A stretch of DNA of 64,000 nt from Candidatus Kapaibacterium sp. (GCA_026390695.1 JAPLFL010000128.1:124001-188000), one strand, 5' to 3'; positions 1 to 9,211 are shown, numbered from the stretch's first letter. Program-made: numbers and translations. The notes: generated by a model not told the origin, from the sequence alone.

Positions 1-434
1 TTCCCTGTATCGTTATCTAAAAAACTTAATGGTCTATAAATAACTGGAGCATCTACTGGATAATATGAAGGAGATGCATCATGGATTTTATTATACAAAC
101 CAAAGTCTGTTAAAAATTTACCTGCTCGTATTTGAAAAACTGGACTAAATGAATATTCGAGGAAAGTTTGAGAAATTTTTATTGCTCCTTGAACACTACT
201 TTCAGATATATCTGCACCATCTTCAAATTCAAAGTCAGTGAGGAATCGTACATTTGAGCTAAGTTCTGAATTAAACATCAAATTAATTCGCCTTACTTGA
301 ATATCTGTTAATGATTTTTGGAAATCAATATTAGTTAAATCAAATTGTGAATAGCCCCAGATGGCGGGTGACTTTGCCAAGACCACCGAATTGCTCAGTA
401 GGAGTATGTATATTAGGTATTTAATTCTTTGCAT
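1..434 (-). CDS. Outer-membrane beta-barrel (porin-like) protein, 3' part missing
   Basis: This gene runs off the left edge; 144 codons are visible with no stop. The ATG is at 432-434. The protein begins with a basic residue, a hydrophobic stretch and a VLAKS-type cleavage region, so it is exported. The mature part reads WGYSQFDLTNIDF, then alternating-residue segments such as NVRFLTDFEFEDGAD and FQIRAGKFLTDFG. These resemble the first strands of porin-like barrels (phosphate-selective porin or DUF-type barrels), where an 'RAGKF..DFG' strand-turn is common. The specific substrate cannot be told. No partner gene is visible on this side. The barrel call is inference from strand pattern; export is well supported. 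Confidence 0.6.
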   Translation of the reverse strand, partial: MQRIKYLIYILLLSNSVVLAKSPAIWGYSQFDLTNIDFQKSLTDIQVRRINLMFNSELSSNVRFLTDFEFEDGADISESSVQGAIKISQTFLEYSFSPVFQIRAGKFLTDFGLYNKIHDASPSYYPVDAPVIYRPLSFLDNDTG

Positions 435-568
435 AAATAAACCAATTTAATTTAATCTAATACAATTACCAATTACAAAAATACGGAAATTCCAACTACT
501 TTCCAAAAAAATATACACTAAATCATAATAAATTGAGTTTCTAATACAAAACCGCAACATTTGTAGTA

Positions 569-754
569 ATATCATTTCCTTAATGAATTAGGAATTATTG
601 TCATTCCCGAGCATGAGACTGTGTAAAAACCTACAAATTTAAATAACTTGTCATTCCCGAGCATGCGGGAATCCCCATCTATGGCACCTTAGGAGATTCC
701 TGCATTCGCAGGAATGACAAGAAATTGCAGTTTTCACACATGCTCATACGCAGG
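569..754. repeat. Composite palindromic repeat copy
   Basis: The core at 650-718 is an inverted repeat: GTCATTCC at the left, a spacer with ATGGCACC, and GGAATGAC at the right. Each arm is itself palindromic. It is followed by a tail (gaaattgcagttttcaca) that also follows the copy at 11558. The left flank 569-600 (aatgaattaggaatt) is the reverse complement of the flank after the 11558 copy, so the two loci share a long element in opposite orientation. The rest of the 435-1006 gap shows no gene. Confidence 0.8.
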
Positions 755-940
755 GTAGAATCTTCCTTCGACTGATAAAGAGAAATTTCGCTCCTAATGA
801 CCATCCGGTGATTTTTTTCGCAATTTCACACGACTCATTCGCAGGAACTTTCATAATTATAGAAATCACAAATTAGAATGAAAATATTATTTTGGCTGTC
901 TCATAAGTTTGAAAACCTTGGATTTGTCATAATGCATTAA

Positions 941-972
941 AAAAGCCCCTTCATATCCGAAGAGGCTTTCTT
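941..972 (-). terminator. Rho-independent terminator after the IPT/FGE lipoprotein gene
   Basis: AAAGCC-C-CTTC, a six-base loop and GAAG-A-GGCTTT form a stem-loop flanked by an A run on one side and a T run on the other. It lies about 35 bases beyond the stop codon of the minus-strand gene at 1007-2890. Confidence 0.75.
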
Positions 973-1006
973 ACAAAATTTCTAACTGTCTTAAAACTTT
1001 ACAAAC

Positions 1007-2890
1007 TTACTTAGTTCTGACAATTCTGAATCCGGTATTATAATTAAACTTAACCGGTGGTAGAGAATTACGAATAAAAGAAGAACATCTGGCAGGCAAA
1101 TCGGCAAAAGATCCACCACGAACTTCTATCATAAATCCTGCATTAAAATCAGGGAATACAACAGGGTCAGTCTTGGGATTTGAGTCATAAAGCATATCAT
1201 CTTCACCGTCCCAGCACCATTCCTGAACGTTACCGTGCATATCGTAAAGTCCCCAGGCGTTCTTTGCTTTTCCTGCAACAGGACTTGTTTCTCCCACTGC
1301 ATCCACATTTGACCATCCCATATCGCCTATCTTACCTGTTCCGCCAAAATCACCAGTTGTACCTGCACGGCAAGCATATTCCCACTCAGCTTCAGTTGGA
1401 AGACGATAGCCATCTCCAGTTTTATCAATAGTTACTGAAGTTATATCACCTGATCCATTTTTTGTGATAATATAAACAGGTTTCTTCTTTTCAAAAATTG
1501 ATAATTTATTGCAAAAATCAAGAGCCCGGAACCATTCTACTTGCTCAACAGGACGATTATCACCAAGGTATTTACTTGGATTGGAGCTCATTGACATTAC
1601 ACTCTTCCACTGTGCCTGCGTAATTTCAGTAGGAGACATATAAAATCCTTTACTGATGGTTACTTCATGAGGAGGTTGATTCTTAGCATCACCTGAATTT
1701 GATCCCATTGTAAATTTTCCCGGCTGAATTTCTACCATTGGAATTAATGGCTGGCTGATATAAATATCTTTTGAGTTGCTTTCGACAGAATTAACAGAAA
1801 CCCGTACCTGATTGGTTCCTATCGAAAGATTGACAGGAGAGTTGACTTTAATCAAATTATCTGACCAAAGAGTTACAGTAGAAACGGAATTCCCCTGAAT
1901 TTTAACAAAATTTGTGCCTTGAGTAGTTCCGAATTTTTTCCCGTAAATCTTTATTTCATCACCTAAGTTCAATTGATTAGGCGAAATCGAATCTATAACA
2001 GGTGAGCCTGTATTATCTACTACAAGCGTGAAATTTATTCCATTGGATGTTTTTGATCCGACTGTAACTTTAACTAATCCGGTAGTAGTTCCAACCGGTA
2101 CTTTCATTATAATATGAGTAGCGTCCCAGATTAAATAATCTGTTGATGCGGCTTTTGAAGTATTAAATGTAACATAATTCGCAGGATCTTTTTTATCAAG
2201 ATTTTTTCCGGTAATAGTAATTTGATCCGCTACTTTTCCGCTTGCAGGGCTTATGTCGGAAATTATAGGATCGGAACTAAGTTGCGCTATTGTTAATAAC
2301 ATACCATTGCTTGTCAGAGTACCAGAACTAACAGTCAGTAAACCGGACTGATAGCCAGTGGGAACCTTAAAAGAAATTAATGCGGTAGTCCAACTGCTAA
2401 TAGCTGAATCGGCCACTCTGAGACCTGCAATTGAAATAAATCCAACGTTACTAACTCCGAAATTAATTCCGCTGATCGTAACTTTATCACCAGTAAACAC
2501 ACTTGATGGATTTATATTATCAATACGCGGTTTACCCGGTGCTGGAGGTTTGATTGTATAATCTACTTTATTGCTGACAATTGAATTGACTGTTACTGAA
2601 AGTTTGCCAGTGACAGCCGTAGTGGGGACTATTAGAGTGATTGCCGATTCAGTCCATGAAACATAATTCGTAGCTTTAACGCCACCAAAATCCACAAAAG
2701 AACTATCCTGAGAAGCACCGAACTGATAACCGTAAATTATTATCTGGTCACCAATAAAAAAAACGCTATCCGAAAGATTTTCGATAACAGGATGAAGAGT
2801 TACCGGTGGATTAACTGAATTATTAGAACAATATGAGAAAAACAGTATGGCAGCCAGTATTAAGCTAAACAAGCGTACATTATTTTTCAT
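1007..2890 (-). CDS. Lipoprotein with four IPT/TIG domains and a C-terminal FGE/SUMF1-like domain
   Basis: The 627-residue protein begins with a lipoprotein signal (hydrophobic core then FSYC-SNNS, lipobox Cys at about 21). Four IPT/TIG immunoglobulin-like repeats follow (about 30-115, 118-205, 207-292 and 296-380), each with 'I..isP......d.i.I.G..FG' signatures. The last 240 residues are a formylglycine-generating-enzyme fold (GKFTMGS, EITQAQW, YRLPTEAEWEYACRAG, GLYDMHGNVQEW, RGGSF, GFRIVR). Genuine FGE uses two cysteines in the segment after RGGS; here RGGSFADLPARCSSF keeps only one, so sulfatase activation is doubtful. More likely it is a ligand-binding or carbohydrate-associated surface lipoprotein. 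It ends with its own terminator and appears monocistronic. Confidence 0.85.
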   Translation of the reverse strand: MKNNVRLFSLILAAILFFSYCSNNSVNPPVTLHPVIENLSDSVFFIGDQIIIYGYQFGASQDSSFVDFGGVKATNYVSWTESAITLIVPTTAVTGKLSVTVNSIVSNKVDYTIKPPAPGKPRIDNINPSSVFTGDKVTISGINFGVSNVGFISIAGLRVADSAISSWTTALISFKVPTGYQSGLLTVSSGTLTSNGMLLTIAQLSSDPIISDISPASGKVADQITITGKNLDKKDPANYVTFNTSKAASTDYLIWDATHIIMKVPVGTTTGLVKVTVGSKTSNGINFTLVVDNTGSPVIDSISPNQLNLGDEIKIYGKKFGTTQGTNFVKIQGNSVSTVTLWSDNLIKVNSPVNLSIGTNQVRVSVNSVESNSKDIYISQPLIPMVEIQPGKFTMGSNSGDAKNQPPHEVTISKGFYMSPTEITQAQWKSVMSMSSNPSKYLGDNRPVEQVEWFRALDFCNKLSIFEKKKPVYIITKNGSGDITSVTIDKTGDGYRLPTEAEWEYACRAGTTGDFGGTGKIGDMGWSNVDAVGETSPVAGKAKNAWGLYDMHGNVQEWCWDGEDDMLYDSNPKTDPVVFPDFNAGFMIEVRGGSFADLPARCSSFIRNSLPPVKFNYNTGFRIVRTK

Positions 2891-3025
2891 TTTAATCCTC
2901 GAAATATTTAATAAAAATTATTTTAAGTAGCGACGAATGGATTTTAAGATTATTTTTACAAACAAAGAAAAAAGAATACGAAATCAATTTCCGAATTGGA
3001 AAAAATGACAACTTAATTGATTTCT

Positions 3026-3067
3026 CATAATTCATAACCCATAACCCATAACTCATAACTCATAACT
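3026..3067. repeat. Heptanucleotide tandem array (CATAACY)
   Basis: Six contiguous 7-base units (CATAATT, CATAACC twice, CATAACT three times) lie in the divergent gap between the genes at 2890 and 3250. The unit carries TAA, and its reverse complement creates TGA at unit junctions. The rest of the 2891-3249 gap is AT-rich and holds the putative promoter at 3186. Confidence 0.85.
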
Positions 3068-3185
3068 AACTACCTTCTGTCAAAAAAAATGTACACCTTG
3101 CAAAATTATCTGACAATGACTTGACTATAATCCATAAAATATTACAAAAATCTTTAATAAATTTGTAAAATTCGTATGTTTGATA

Positions 3186-3216
3186 TTGACAAATAAATTA
3201 TTTCATCGTAATTTGC
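3186..3216 (+). promoter_or_regulatory. Putative Bacteroidota-type promoter for the secreted propeller gene
   Basis: TTG at 3186-3188 is followed after 20 bases by TAATTTGC at 3209-3216, close to the -33 TTG / -7 TAnnTTTG pattern of Bacteroidota. TAATTTGCAA recurs exactly upstream of the gene at 46477. A GGAG ribosome-binding site lies before the ATG at 3250. Confidence 0.4.
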
Positions 3217-3249
3217 AAGCTGTTATTGTTAAAATAATCGGAGTCCGAA

Positions 3250-5307
3250 ATGAAAAAAATTTATTTTCTATTTTTCTTAATATTAGTTTTATCTTATGAA
3301 ACTTACTCCCAGTGGGAAGCTTGTAATAATGGCTTGTTCGGAGGTTCTATAAATGCCCTTGCAAATAAGGCAAATATAATTTTTGCAGGCACACCAAGCA
3401 AAGGAATCTATATTTCATCCGATTTTGGAGAAAACTGGAAAAGTTCAAATAATGGGCTAACTGTACTGTCTATAACCTGTATGGCAATTAATGGTAATAA
3501 TATTTTTGCAGGTACGTCAGGTGGTATATATTTATCAACAGATGACGGAGGGAACTGGAAACCTGTGAATTATGGTCTTGCAAGTTACAGAATTACCTCG
3601 TTAGCTATAAAAGGTAGTAAAATTTACGTAGGTACCAGTTCCGATTTTTATAATCAAGGAGGTCTTTTTGTTTCGACAAATAATGGATCAAACTGGACAG
3701 CCGTTAAAAGTTTGAATGCATCTTTCGTTTCGGTCGTTGCCGCTGATTCTGATAATGTTTATGCAACGATTTCAAGTAAGTTTTATCAATCTTCTGATGA
3801 TGGAATCACTTGGAGGATGACTGATTTTGATTCTACATACAATATTCAAATAAAAGCAATAATTGTTTATGGAAATAAAATTTTTGTAGGTACAAATGGA
3901 TATGGAATTTTTCATTCGACAGATAAAGGATTGAGCTGGAATAAATCCAATAAGGGGCTTACAAGTTATCGAATTTCTTCATTTACCCAAATTGCTGATA
4001 CTATTTATACCGGAACCGAATATGGAGTTTTTCTTTCCTCAGATGGCGGTGCAACATGGAATCCTGTTAATAATGGTCTAACTAAACTGAATATTAATTC
4101 AATAATTTCTGCAAAAAATTTATATGTAAGTACAGATGGGTATGGGATTTTTTCATCCACTGATTCGGGACAAAACTGGATTGCAAAGAATAATGGGATT
4201 GATAATATAAATTCAAATACCCTTGTCTCAATTGATAAAAATATCTTTGTAAATTCAAGTTCTTCCGGAATTTATTCATCTTCAGATAAAGGAGATTATT
4301 GGAATTGTTTAAATAAGGGATTAATTAATCTGCATTTTTCATTCATTTCCGTTAATAAAAACTTACTCTATAGCATTAGTACTGGTCAAGAAATATTTTG
4401 TTCTTCTGATCTGGGAAATACCTGGAAATCAATAACTGATAGTTTAAATTATAAATGGATAACTTGTATATCTTTTATTGATAATTTTATTCTTGTTGGG
4501 ACAGACAGAAACGGAATCTTTCAAAGTGGTGATAATGGGAACTCTTGGAAATCAATTAATAATGGATTGACTGACACAATTATCAGAGGCATATTCGTTA
4601 ATGGGACAAATATATATACCACAACTAATTTCGGTGGATTATTTTTATCAGCCGACAAGGGAACAAGCTGGAATTCAATAGATCAAGGACAAATTAAATC
4701 AGGTATAACATGTATGGTTTTTAGCGGAGATACAATATATGCAGGAACATCAAACAGTATTTATATATCCCGAAATAATGGGAACTCATGGGAACAGCCA
4801 CTAAAAGACCTTGAAACGCTTTATATTAATTCAATTATTAAAAGTGGAGAATTTCTATATGCCGGAACAAGCTTTGGTGCATTCGTGTCATTAGATAATG
4901 GAAGGATTTGGAGCGATATTAGTAAGGGCTTATCAAATACATTCATCAATTCTATGATATTGAATGATAATTATCTTTATGCAACAACAAATACTGGAAT
5001 CTTTCGCTCTAAAATAAGTGATTTTGGGATCAAGAGCATTGAAGACATCTCCAATTTTTCAGACACTGAATTCTTTATCTCCCCCAATCCTGCATCTGAT
5101 TTTATTACAATTACAAATCACGAATCAGGAAATTTAAATATAGAAATTTATAATTCTTTTGCTGAGAAAGTGACTAATCTCAACCCATGCTTCACTAAAG
5201 GGGAGAATGTAAAAATTGATATTTCTAAATTATCAACCGGAATTTATTTTTGCACTTATAATAGCCGAGCAGATAAGGTGTCAAAGAGTTTTGTTGTTAT
5301 TCGCTAA
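3250..5307 (+). CDS. Secreted beta-propeller protein with T9SS C-terminal sorting domain
   Basis: 685 residues with a classical signal peptide (MKKIYFLFFLILVLS, cleavage near YSQW). Residues about 25-600 consist of roughly fourteen repeats of about 40 residues, of the form 'IYAGT..GIYISSD.G.NWK..NNGL'. This is the BNR/sortilin-like propeller pattern also seen in Ycf48-type proteins. The C-terminus (about 610-685) starts with FFISPNPASDF and ends with LSTGIYFCTYNSRADKVSKSFVVIR-type strands, the T9SS type-A sorting domain. It is therefore exported through Sec and then across the outer membrane by T9SS, which is not encoded here. Its ligand is unknown; these propellers are usually surface-exposed adhesion or glycan-handling proteins. 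Confidence 0.88.
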   Translation: MKKIYFLFFLILVLSYETYSQWEACNNGLFGGSINALANKANIIFAGTPSKGIYISSDFGENWKSSNNGLTVLSITCMAINGNNIFAGTSGGIYLSTDDGGNWKPVNYGLASYRITSLAIKGSKIYVGTSSDFYNQGGLFVSTNNGSNWTAVKSLNASFVSVVAADSDNVYATISSKFYQSSDDGITWRMTDFDSTYNIQIKAIIVYGNKIFVGTNGYGIFHSTDKGLSWNKSNKGLTSYRISSFTQIADTIYTGTEYGVFLSSDGGATWNPVNNGLTKLNINSIISAKNLYVSTDGYGIFSSTDSGQNWIAKNNGIDNINSNTLVSIDKNIFVNSSSSGIYSSSDKGDYWNCLNKGLINLHFSFISVNKNLLYSISTGQEIFCSSDLGNTWKSITDSLNYKWITCISFIDNFILVGTDRNGIFQSGDNGNSWKSINNGLTDTIIRGIFVNGTNIYTTTNFGGLFLSADKGTSWNSIDQGQIKSGITCMVFSGDTIYAGTSNSIYISRNNGNSWEQPLKDLETLYINSIIKSGEFLYAGTSFGAFVSLDNGRIWSDISKGLSNTFINSMILNDNYLYATTNTGIFRSKISDFGIKSIEDISNFSDTEFFISPNPASDFITITNHESGNLNIEIYNSFAEKVTNLNPCFTKGENVKIDISKLSTGIYFCTYNSRADKVSKSFVVIR

Positions 5308-5399
5308 AAAATTATTTACAATATTTCTTTTCTCATTCGTTAATATCTGCTTTTATCAAACACAAGTTATTTTTTTATATATTTTAGTTGAGGTTTTAA

Positions 5400-5951
5400 T
5401 TGAATAGTGCAGATGTGATTTTATACAGCGGTGGCGCAATTGGTGCTGAATCTTGCTTTGGCGAATTCGCAGAAAAATACGGAATTGATGAAGTTAATTT
5501 TTCCTTTGAAGGACATGAAACAGGAAGAATGCGCGGAATCAGAATTTTAAATCATGAAGAATTGAAGCAAGGCGATGTTAGTATGGCTTATGTATCGTCA
5601 CTGATGCACAGATCATATCCTAACACAGCAACTCTTAAAAAAATTCTTCAGACGATATGGTTCCAGATCAATAGCAGTCAGGAAATTTTTGTTATCGGAA
5701 CTATTCTCCCTGATAATACCGTTAAGGGCGGAACAGGTTGGGGAGCTGAATTTGCCAAACTTTGCAATAAGAAAATATATGTTTTCGATGTAGAGAAAAA
5801 TAAATGGTTTTTGTGGAATGTTCCCAATTGGGTAGAACACAGTGAGCCAGTCATCACAAACATCCATTTTGCAGGCACTGGCACACGTAATTTGAGTGAA
5901 AACGGCAAAAAAGCAATAGAGGCATTGTTCGCACGTTCCTTTGGCAAGTGA
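5400..5951 (+). CDS. SLOG-superfamily (YpsA/LOG-like) nucleotide-binding protein
   Basis: 183 residues read from a TTG codon (TTG AAT AGT), with no in-frame ATG nearby. The N-terminus VILYSGGAIGAESCFGEFAEKYG carries the SGGAxGAE loop typical of the SLOG Rossmann-like family (YpsA, LOG, DprA relatives). A second half-loop is KGGTGWGAEFAKL, and the C-terminus has HFAGTGTRNLSENGKKAIE. SLOG proteins bind nucleotide-type ligands; the substrate here is unknown. It stands alone between the T9SS propeller gene and a convergent histidine kinase, with a shared terminator. The family call is by motif recognition; the function is open. Confidence 0.65.
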   Translation: MNSADVILYSGGAIGAESCFGEFAEKYGIDEVNFSFEGHETGRMRGIRILNHEELKQGDVSMAYVSSLMHRSYPNTATLKKILQTIWFQINSSQEIFVIGTILPDNTVKGGTGWGAEFAKLCNKKIYVFDVEKNKWFLWNVPNWVEHSEPVITNIHFAGTGTRNLSENGKKAIEALFARSFGK

Positions 5952-5989
5952 GTTTAAAAAGGTCATAAAGTTTATAAAGTATTAAAAGC

Positions 5990-6022
5990 AAAAAAGCCTC
6001 TTTCCAATGAAGAGGCTTTTTT
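5990..6022. terminator. Bidirectional terminator between convergent genes
   Basis: AAAAAAGCCTCTTTCC, a short loop and GAAGAGGCTTTTTT form a stem-loop with an A run on one side and a T run on the other. It serves the plus-strand SLOG gene and the minus-strand kinase gene. Confidence 0.85.
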
Positions 6023-6038
6023 AATGCAGCATGTAATT

Positions 6039-8492
6039 TTAAGAATTTATAATGTTCACATTACATTTATTCCTTGGTAATGTAAAATAAAAGGTAGTGC
6101 CATTTCCTTTTTCTGACTCTACCCAGATCTTACCCCCCAATAATTGAACAAAACCTTTGGCAATAGCTAAACCTATTCCAGCACCTTCGTAGGTTCGGTT
6201 AAATTGTGTACTTTCCTGACTAAACATTTCAAAAATTTGTGGAATAAATTCTTTTGAAATACCAATTCCTGTATCTTTTACAAAAAATTCGAATTCATCA
6301 GGATATGTTTTATAGCCGAAACATATATATCCTGCATGGGTAAATTTTATTGAATTATCAAGAATAATTGATAAAATTTTTGACAGCTTTTCTTCATCGT
6401 TTGTGATTATTGATTGATCTTCATTAAGATCAATTGAAGTATTGAAGTCAGTATTATTTTTTCTTGCCGATTCCAAAAAATTAGAGTATAATTCACTTAT
6501 TAGATCATTTAAATTAAATTCATTTTTTTCAACTTCAATATTTCCAGATTCAATCTGTGAAGCAAGTATAATATTGTTTAAAAGATTTAAAAGACGATTA
6601 CTGCTCTTATTCATTTCGGCTGCATATTCAATTTTCTCACTTTTTGAAAGATTTCCTTCTGTTAAAATTTTTGAGAAACCGATTATACCGATCATTGGAG
6701 TTCGGATTTCATGACTCATATTGGCAAGGAAGGCAGTCTTTAATTTATCACTTTGCTCTGCTCGTTCTATAGCGATTCTTAATTCTTCATTCTGAGCTTC
6801 TTTTTCTAAATTTTTAACTTCAAGTTCTTGAGCTAAACGGAAACTTTCAGCCACCTGATTGTTAAGTGCTGAATTAATTTTTAAAAGTAGTTGTTCTGCT
6901 TGTTTACGCTCGCTAATATCCTGAAGAATTGCTGTGTAAGTATTTTTTCCATTGATCGTTGATTTTGAGATATGGACTTCAGTCGGAAAGATTGAACCAT
7001 CCTTACGACGTCCGTTAATTTCACGTGTCAAACTCATCCTGCGTGAATGTTCAGTTGTCGATTTTCCATAAGTTTCAACTTTTTCATTGTGGGTTTTCGG
7101 AAATTCCTGTGGTAATAGTGTTGCAAGTGGCTTCCCTATGATTTCTGTTAAATTATAACCGAAGATTCTTTCAGCTCCATTATTAAAGAGAATAATATTT
7201 TGCTCATCGTCTATGGAAATTATTGCGTCGAATGTTGTATTTACAATGCCATCTAAACGCTTTTGAGCATCTATTAAAGCAATCTCAGTCATTTTACGTT
7301 CTGTGATATCAGAAGCTATGCCATCAATCCGTATAAGCCTTCCCTCTGAATCAAGAGTAGGTTTGATGGTTGCTTCAATCCATCGAATCTCATTAGCTAT
7401 TTTATGAGATATCCTGTAGGTATGATGTATCGCTTTCCCTAAAAAAAGATTTGGATAACCGGAATCAACAAATGTCCGATCTTCCGGTAATATTGATTGG
7501 TACCACATTTGAGGATTATTATTTAACTCATCTTCAGTGAGTCCGAATACATTTATATAACCTTTGGAAACAAGCAGCATTTTTTGTGTTATCATATCTC
7601 TTGAAAATATTGCGAGATCCAAATTATCGTGAAGATGCTTTAATTCATCATGAACTTGCTTTAAGGCTAACTCTGCTTCTTTTCGTTCTGATATATTCCT
7701 TGTTACGGTTAAAATTCCGGTTGCTTTTAAATTAACATCCCTGAGAAATCTTGCCGAAATCTCTACCCAAATTGTAGAACCATCTTTGCGATACTCCTCA
7801 ATCTCAATCAAAGTAGTTCTTGAAGGATCTGCAATACCACTTGACTCTAATTTCATTTGCTCTTCAAAAATAGCTTTTACTTTCTCTTGGGACGCAGTGG
7901 GTAAAGTTTGATGCGAGGTCTGGGACATTGCTTCTTGAACTGTAAATCCAAGAACGTTTTGAATCGAAGGACTAACATATATCCTGTTTAAGTTTAGATC
8001 AAATACTGAAATAATATCTGCCGAGTTCTCGGCTATGAGACGATACCGTTCTTCACTTTCCTTTAGAGATATATCTTTCACCTTGTGCTCGGTAATATCA
8101 TTAGACAGAATAAAGATACCTTCAGGTACAGGCTGAATGCTGAGATCGAACCATCCCTTTGTGCCGTCGGGATAAACAAATTCATTCTCAAAGTGGTGAG
8201 CAATTCGCTGTTCCAAACATCTTTTCATTATTGCAAATAATTCTGTAGCTTCAATGCCAGGGTACAAGTCAATTAACCTTTTTCCCAACAACTCATCCTT
8301 TTTAAAACGGCTTTGGATCACAGCAACATCATTTAGAAAGATGAATTCCCAATCAAATCCAATAATCTGGCAACCTTCCATCAGGTGGTTGAGAGTAGAA
8401 TAAAGTCGTTCATCTTTCCAAGTTTCCATCTCCTGTTTGGATTTTTGCAATTCTTGAAGAAGTTTATCGTTAGTTGTTTCTATAATGTTCAT
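6039..8492 (-). CDS. Multi-PAS hybrid-less sensor histidine kinase
   Basis: 817 residues from the ATG at 8490-8492. An upstream TTG would add 23 residues of unlikely sequence. No membrane segment is evident, so it is probably a cytosolic sensor. Four PAS modules precede the kinase (about 30-145, 150-270, 290-405 and 410-530), joined by 'ISERKQAE'-type PAC linkers. A coiled coil (about 535-590) leads to the H-box FLANMSHEIRTP, whose His is the phosphorylation site. The ATPase domain shows the N-box ILDNSIKF, G1 DTGIGISKEFIPQIFE and G2 GAGIGLAIAKGFVQLLGG. It lacks a receiver domain and no response regulator is adjacent, so its partner is elsewhere. The signal cannot be deduced. Confidence 0.9.
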   Translation of the reverse strand: MNIIETTNDKLLQELQKSKQEMETWKDERLYSTLNHLMEGCQIIGFDWEFIFLNDVAVIQSRFKKDELLGKRLIDLYPGIEATELFAIMKRCLEQRIAHHFENEFVYPDGTKGWFDLSIQPVPEGIFILSNDITEHKVKDISLKESEERYRLIAENSADIISVFDLNLNRIYVSPSIQNVLGFTVQEAMSQTSHQTLPTASQEKVKAIFEEQMKLESSGIADPSRTTLIEIEEYRKDGSTIWVEISARFLRDVNLKATGILTVTRNISERKEAELALKQVHDELKHLHDNLDLAIFSRDMITQKMLLVSKGYINVFGLTEDELNNNPQMWYQSILPEDRTFVDSGYPNLFLGKAIHHTYRISHKIANEIRWIEATIKPTLDSEGRLIRIDGIASDITERKMTEIALIDAQKRLDGIVNTTFDAIISIDDEQNIILFNNGAERIFGYNLTEIIGKPLATLLPQEFPKTHNEKVETYGKSTTEHSRRMSLTREINGRRKDGSIFPTEVHISKSTINGKNTYTAILQDISERKQAEQLLLKINSALNNQVAESFRLAQELEVKNLEKEAQNEELRIAIERAEQSDKLKTAFLANMSHEIRTPMIGIIGFSKILTEGNLSKSEKIEYAAEMNKSSNRLLNLLNNIILASQIESGNIEVEKNEFNLNDLISELYSNFLESARKNNTDFNTSIDLNEDQSIITNDEEKLSKILSIILDNSIKFTHAGYICFGYKTYPDEFEFFVKDTGIGISKEFIPQIFEMFSQESTQFNRTYEGAGIGLAIAKGFVQLLGGKIWVESEKGNGTTFYFTLPRNKCNVNIINS

Positions 8493-8870
8493 ATATTTAC
8501 TAAAATTATTTAATTTAAAGATCAAATCAACTGTTTGATAACCACTTGTGCACTTAATCAAAACATCTTCGGTTATAAATCAGTTTCTAAATCCTGATCT
8601 TCCCGATATAGATTAATACAAAAATAATTATTTCTTTTGAATTAATTACATTAGTTTTTATTAATTTATTTACTTCACTCGCCGAAATAATAAACAATAA
8701 TTTCGCCATACCTAATTTAACATGCAGTGGCGCCTATTTTCAAGAATTGTCCTGTACAATAATAATAACTTTAACATAAGCCAAAATTTTTCATAAGCAA
8801 CTTTATATAATTCAGAGGAACGAGTAGGGGCACGGTTTGCCGTGCCCTAAACTAATCCAAATTCTTTCAA
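8493..8870. other. Gene-free stretch with one perfect hairpin
   Basis: No coding sequence is evident. At 8828-8847 GGGCACGG-TTTG-CCGTGCCC forms a perfect 8-base-pair hairpin. It is followed directly by the MITE-like element at 8871. Confidence 0.6.
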
Positions 8871-8999
8871 GGGGCTGTCTCAAAACCTCATTTCTGTCAT
8901 TGATGCGAATGCAGGAATCCCCTAAAATGGCACTGGAAGGGGATTCCTGCATGCGCATCAATGACAATTTTGAACAAATATTATATTTTGGGGACAGCC
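8871..8999. repeat. MITE-like nested palindromic element with outer inverted repeats
   Basis: The outer inverted repeats are GGGGCTGTC (8871-8879) and GGGACAGCC (8991-8999). The inner palindrome at 8896-8965 runs from GTCATTGATGCG to CGCATCAATGAC, around a spacer containing TGGCACTGGA. The arms also hold GCAGGAATCCCC and GGGGATTCCTGC. This is the clearest copy showing both nested levels. A fragment of the outer repeat (gagacagcccc) lies near 10810. Confidence 0.8.
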
Positions 9000-9021
9000 T
9001 CATTCCCCATTTCTTTAATTC

Positions 9022-9091
9022 TGCATTTTGCATTCTGCATTTTGCATTCTGCATTCTGCATTTTGCATTTTCCATTCTGCATTTTGCATTT
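9022..9091. repeat. Heptanucleotide tandem array (TGCATTY), ten units
   Basis: Ten consecutive 7-base units, nine fitting TGCATTT or TGCATTC with one TCCATTC variant, fill exactly 70 bases. Unlike the other heptamer arrays here, this one has no stop codon in the unit, so spurious open frames run through it on both strands. Confidence 0.9.
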
Positions 9092-9179
9092 AAAAACTCC
9101 TTCCCACACTATACGGAACTGGAAAACTATTTACAACATATTTTATAAAATATTTTGCAAGTCGTTTGTGAACAGTTCA

Positions 9180-9211
9180 ATTGACTCTGTGATATTTAAT
9201 ATTTAATTTTG
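9180..9211 (+). promoter_or_regulatory. Putative promoter of the terminase gene
   Basis: ATTG ending at 9183 and TAATTTTG at 9204-9211 (an exact TAnnTTTG match) are separated by 20 bases, fitting the Bacteroidota vegetative consensus. The start codon is about 50 bases downstream. Confidence 0.5.

Noticed and set aside
8812-9206. Open frames on both strands through the TGCATTY array and the palindrome
   Set aside because: They consist of the heptamer translated (NAKCRMQ-type repeats) and repeat arms; the array simply lacks stop codons.
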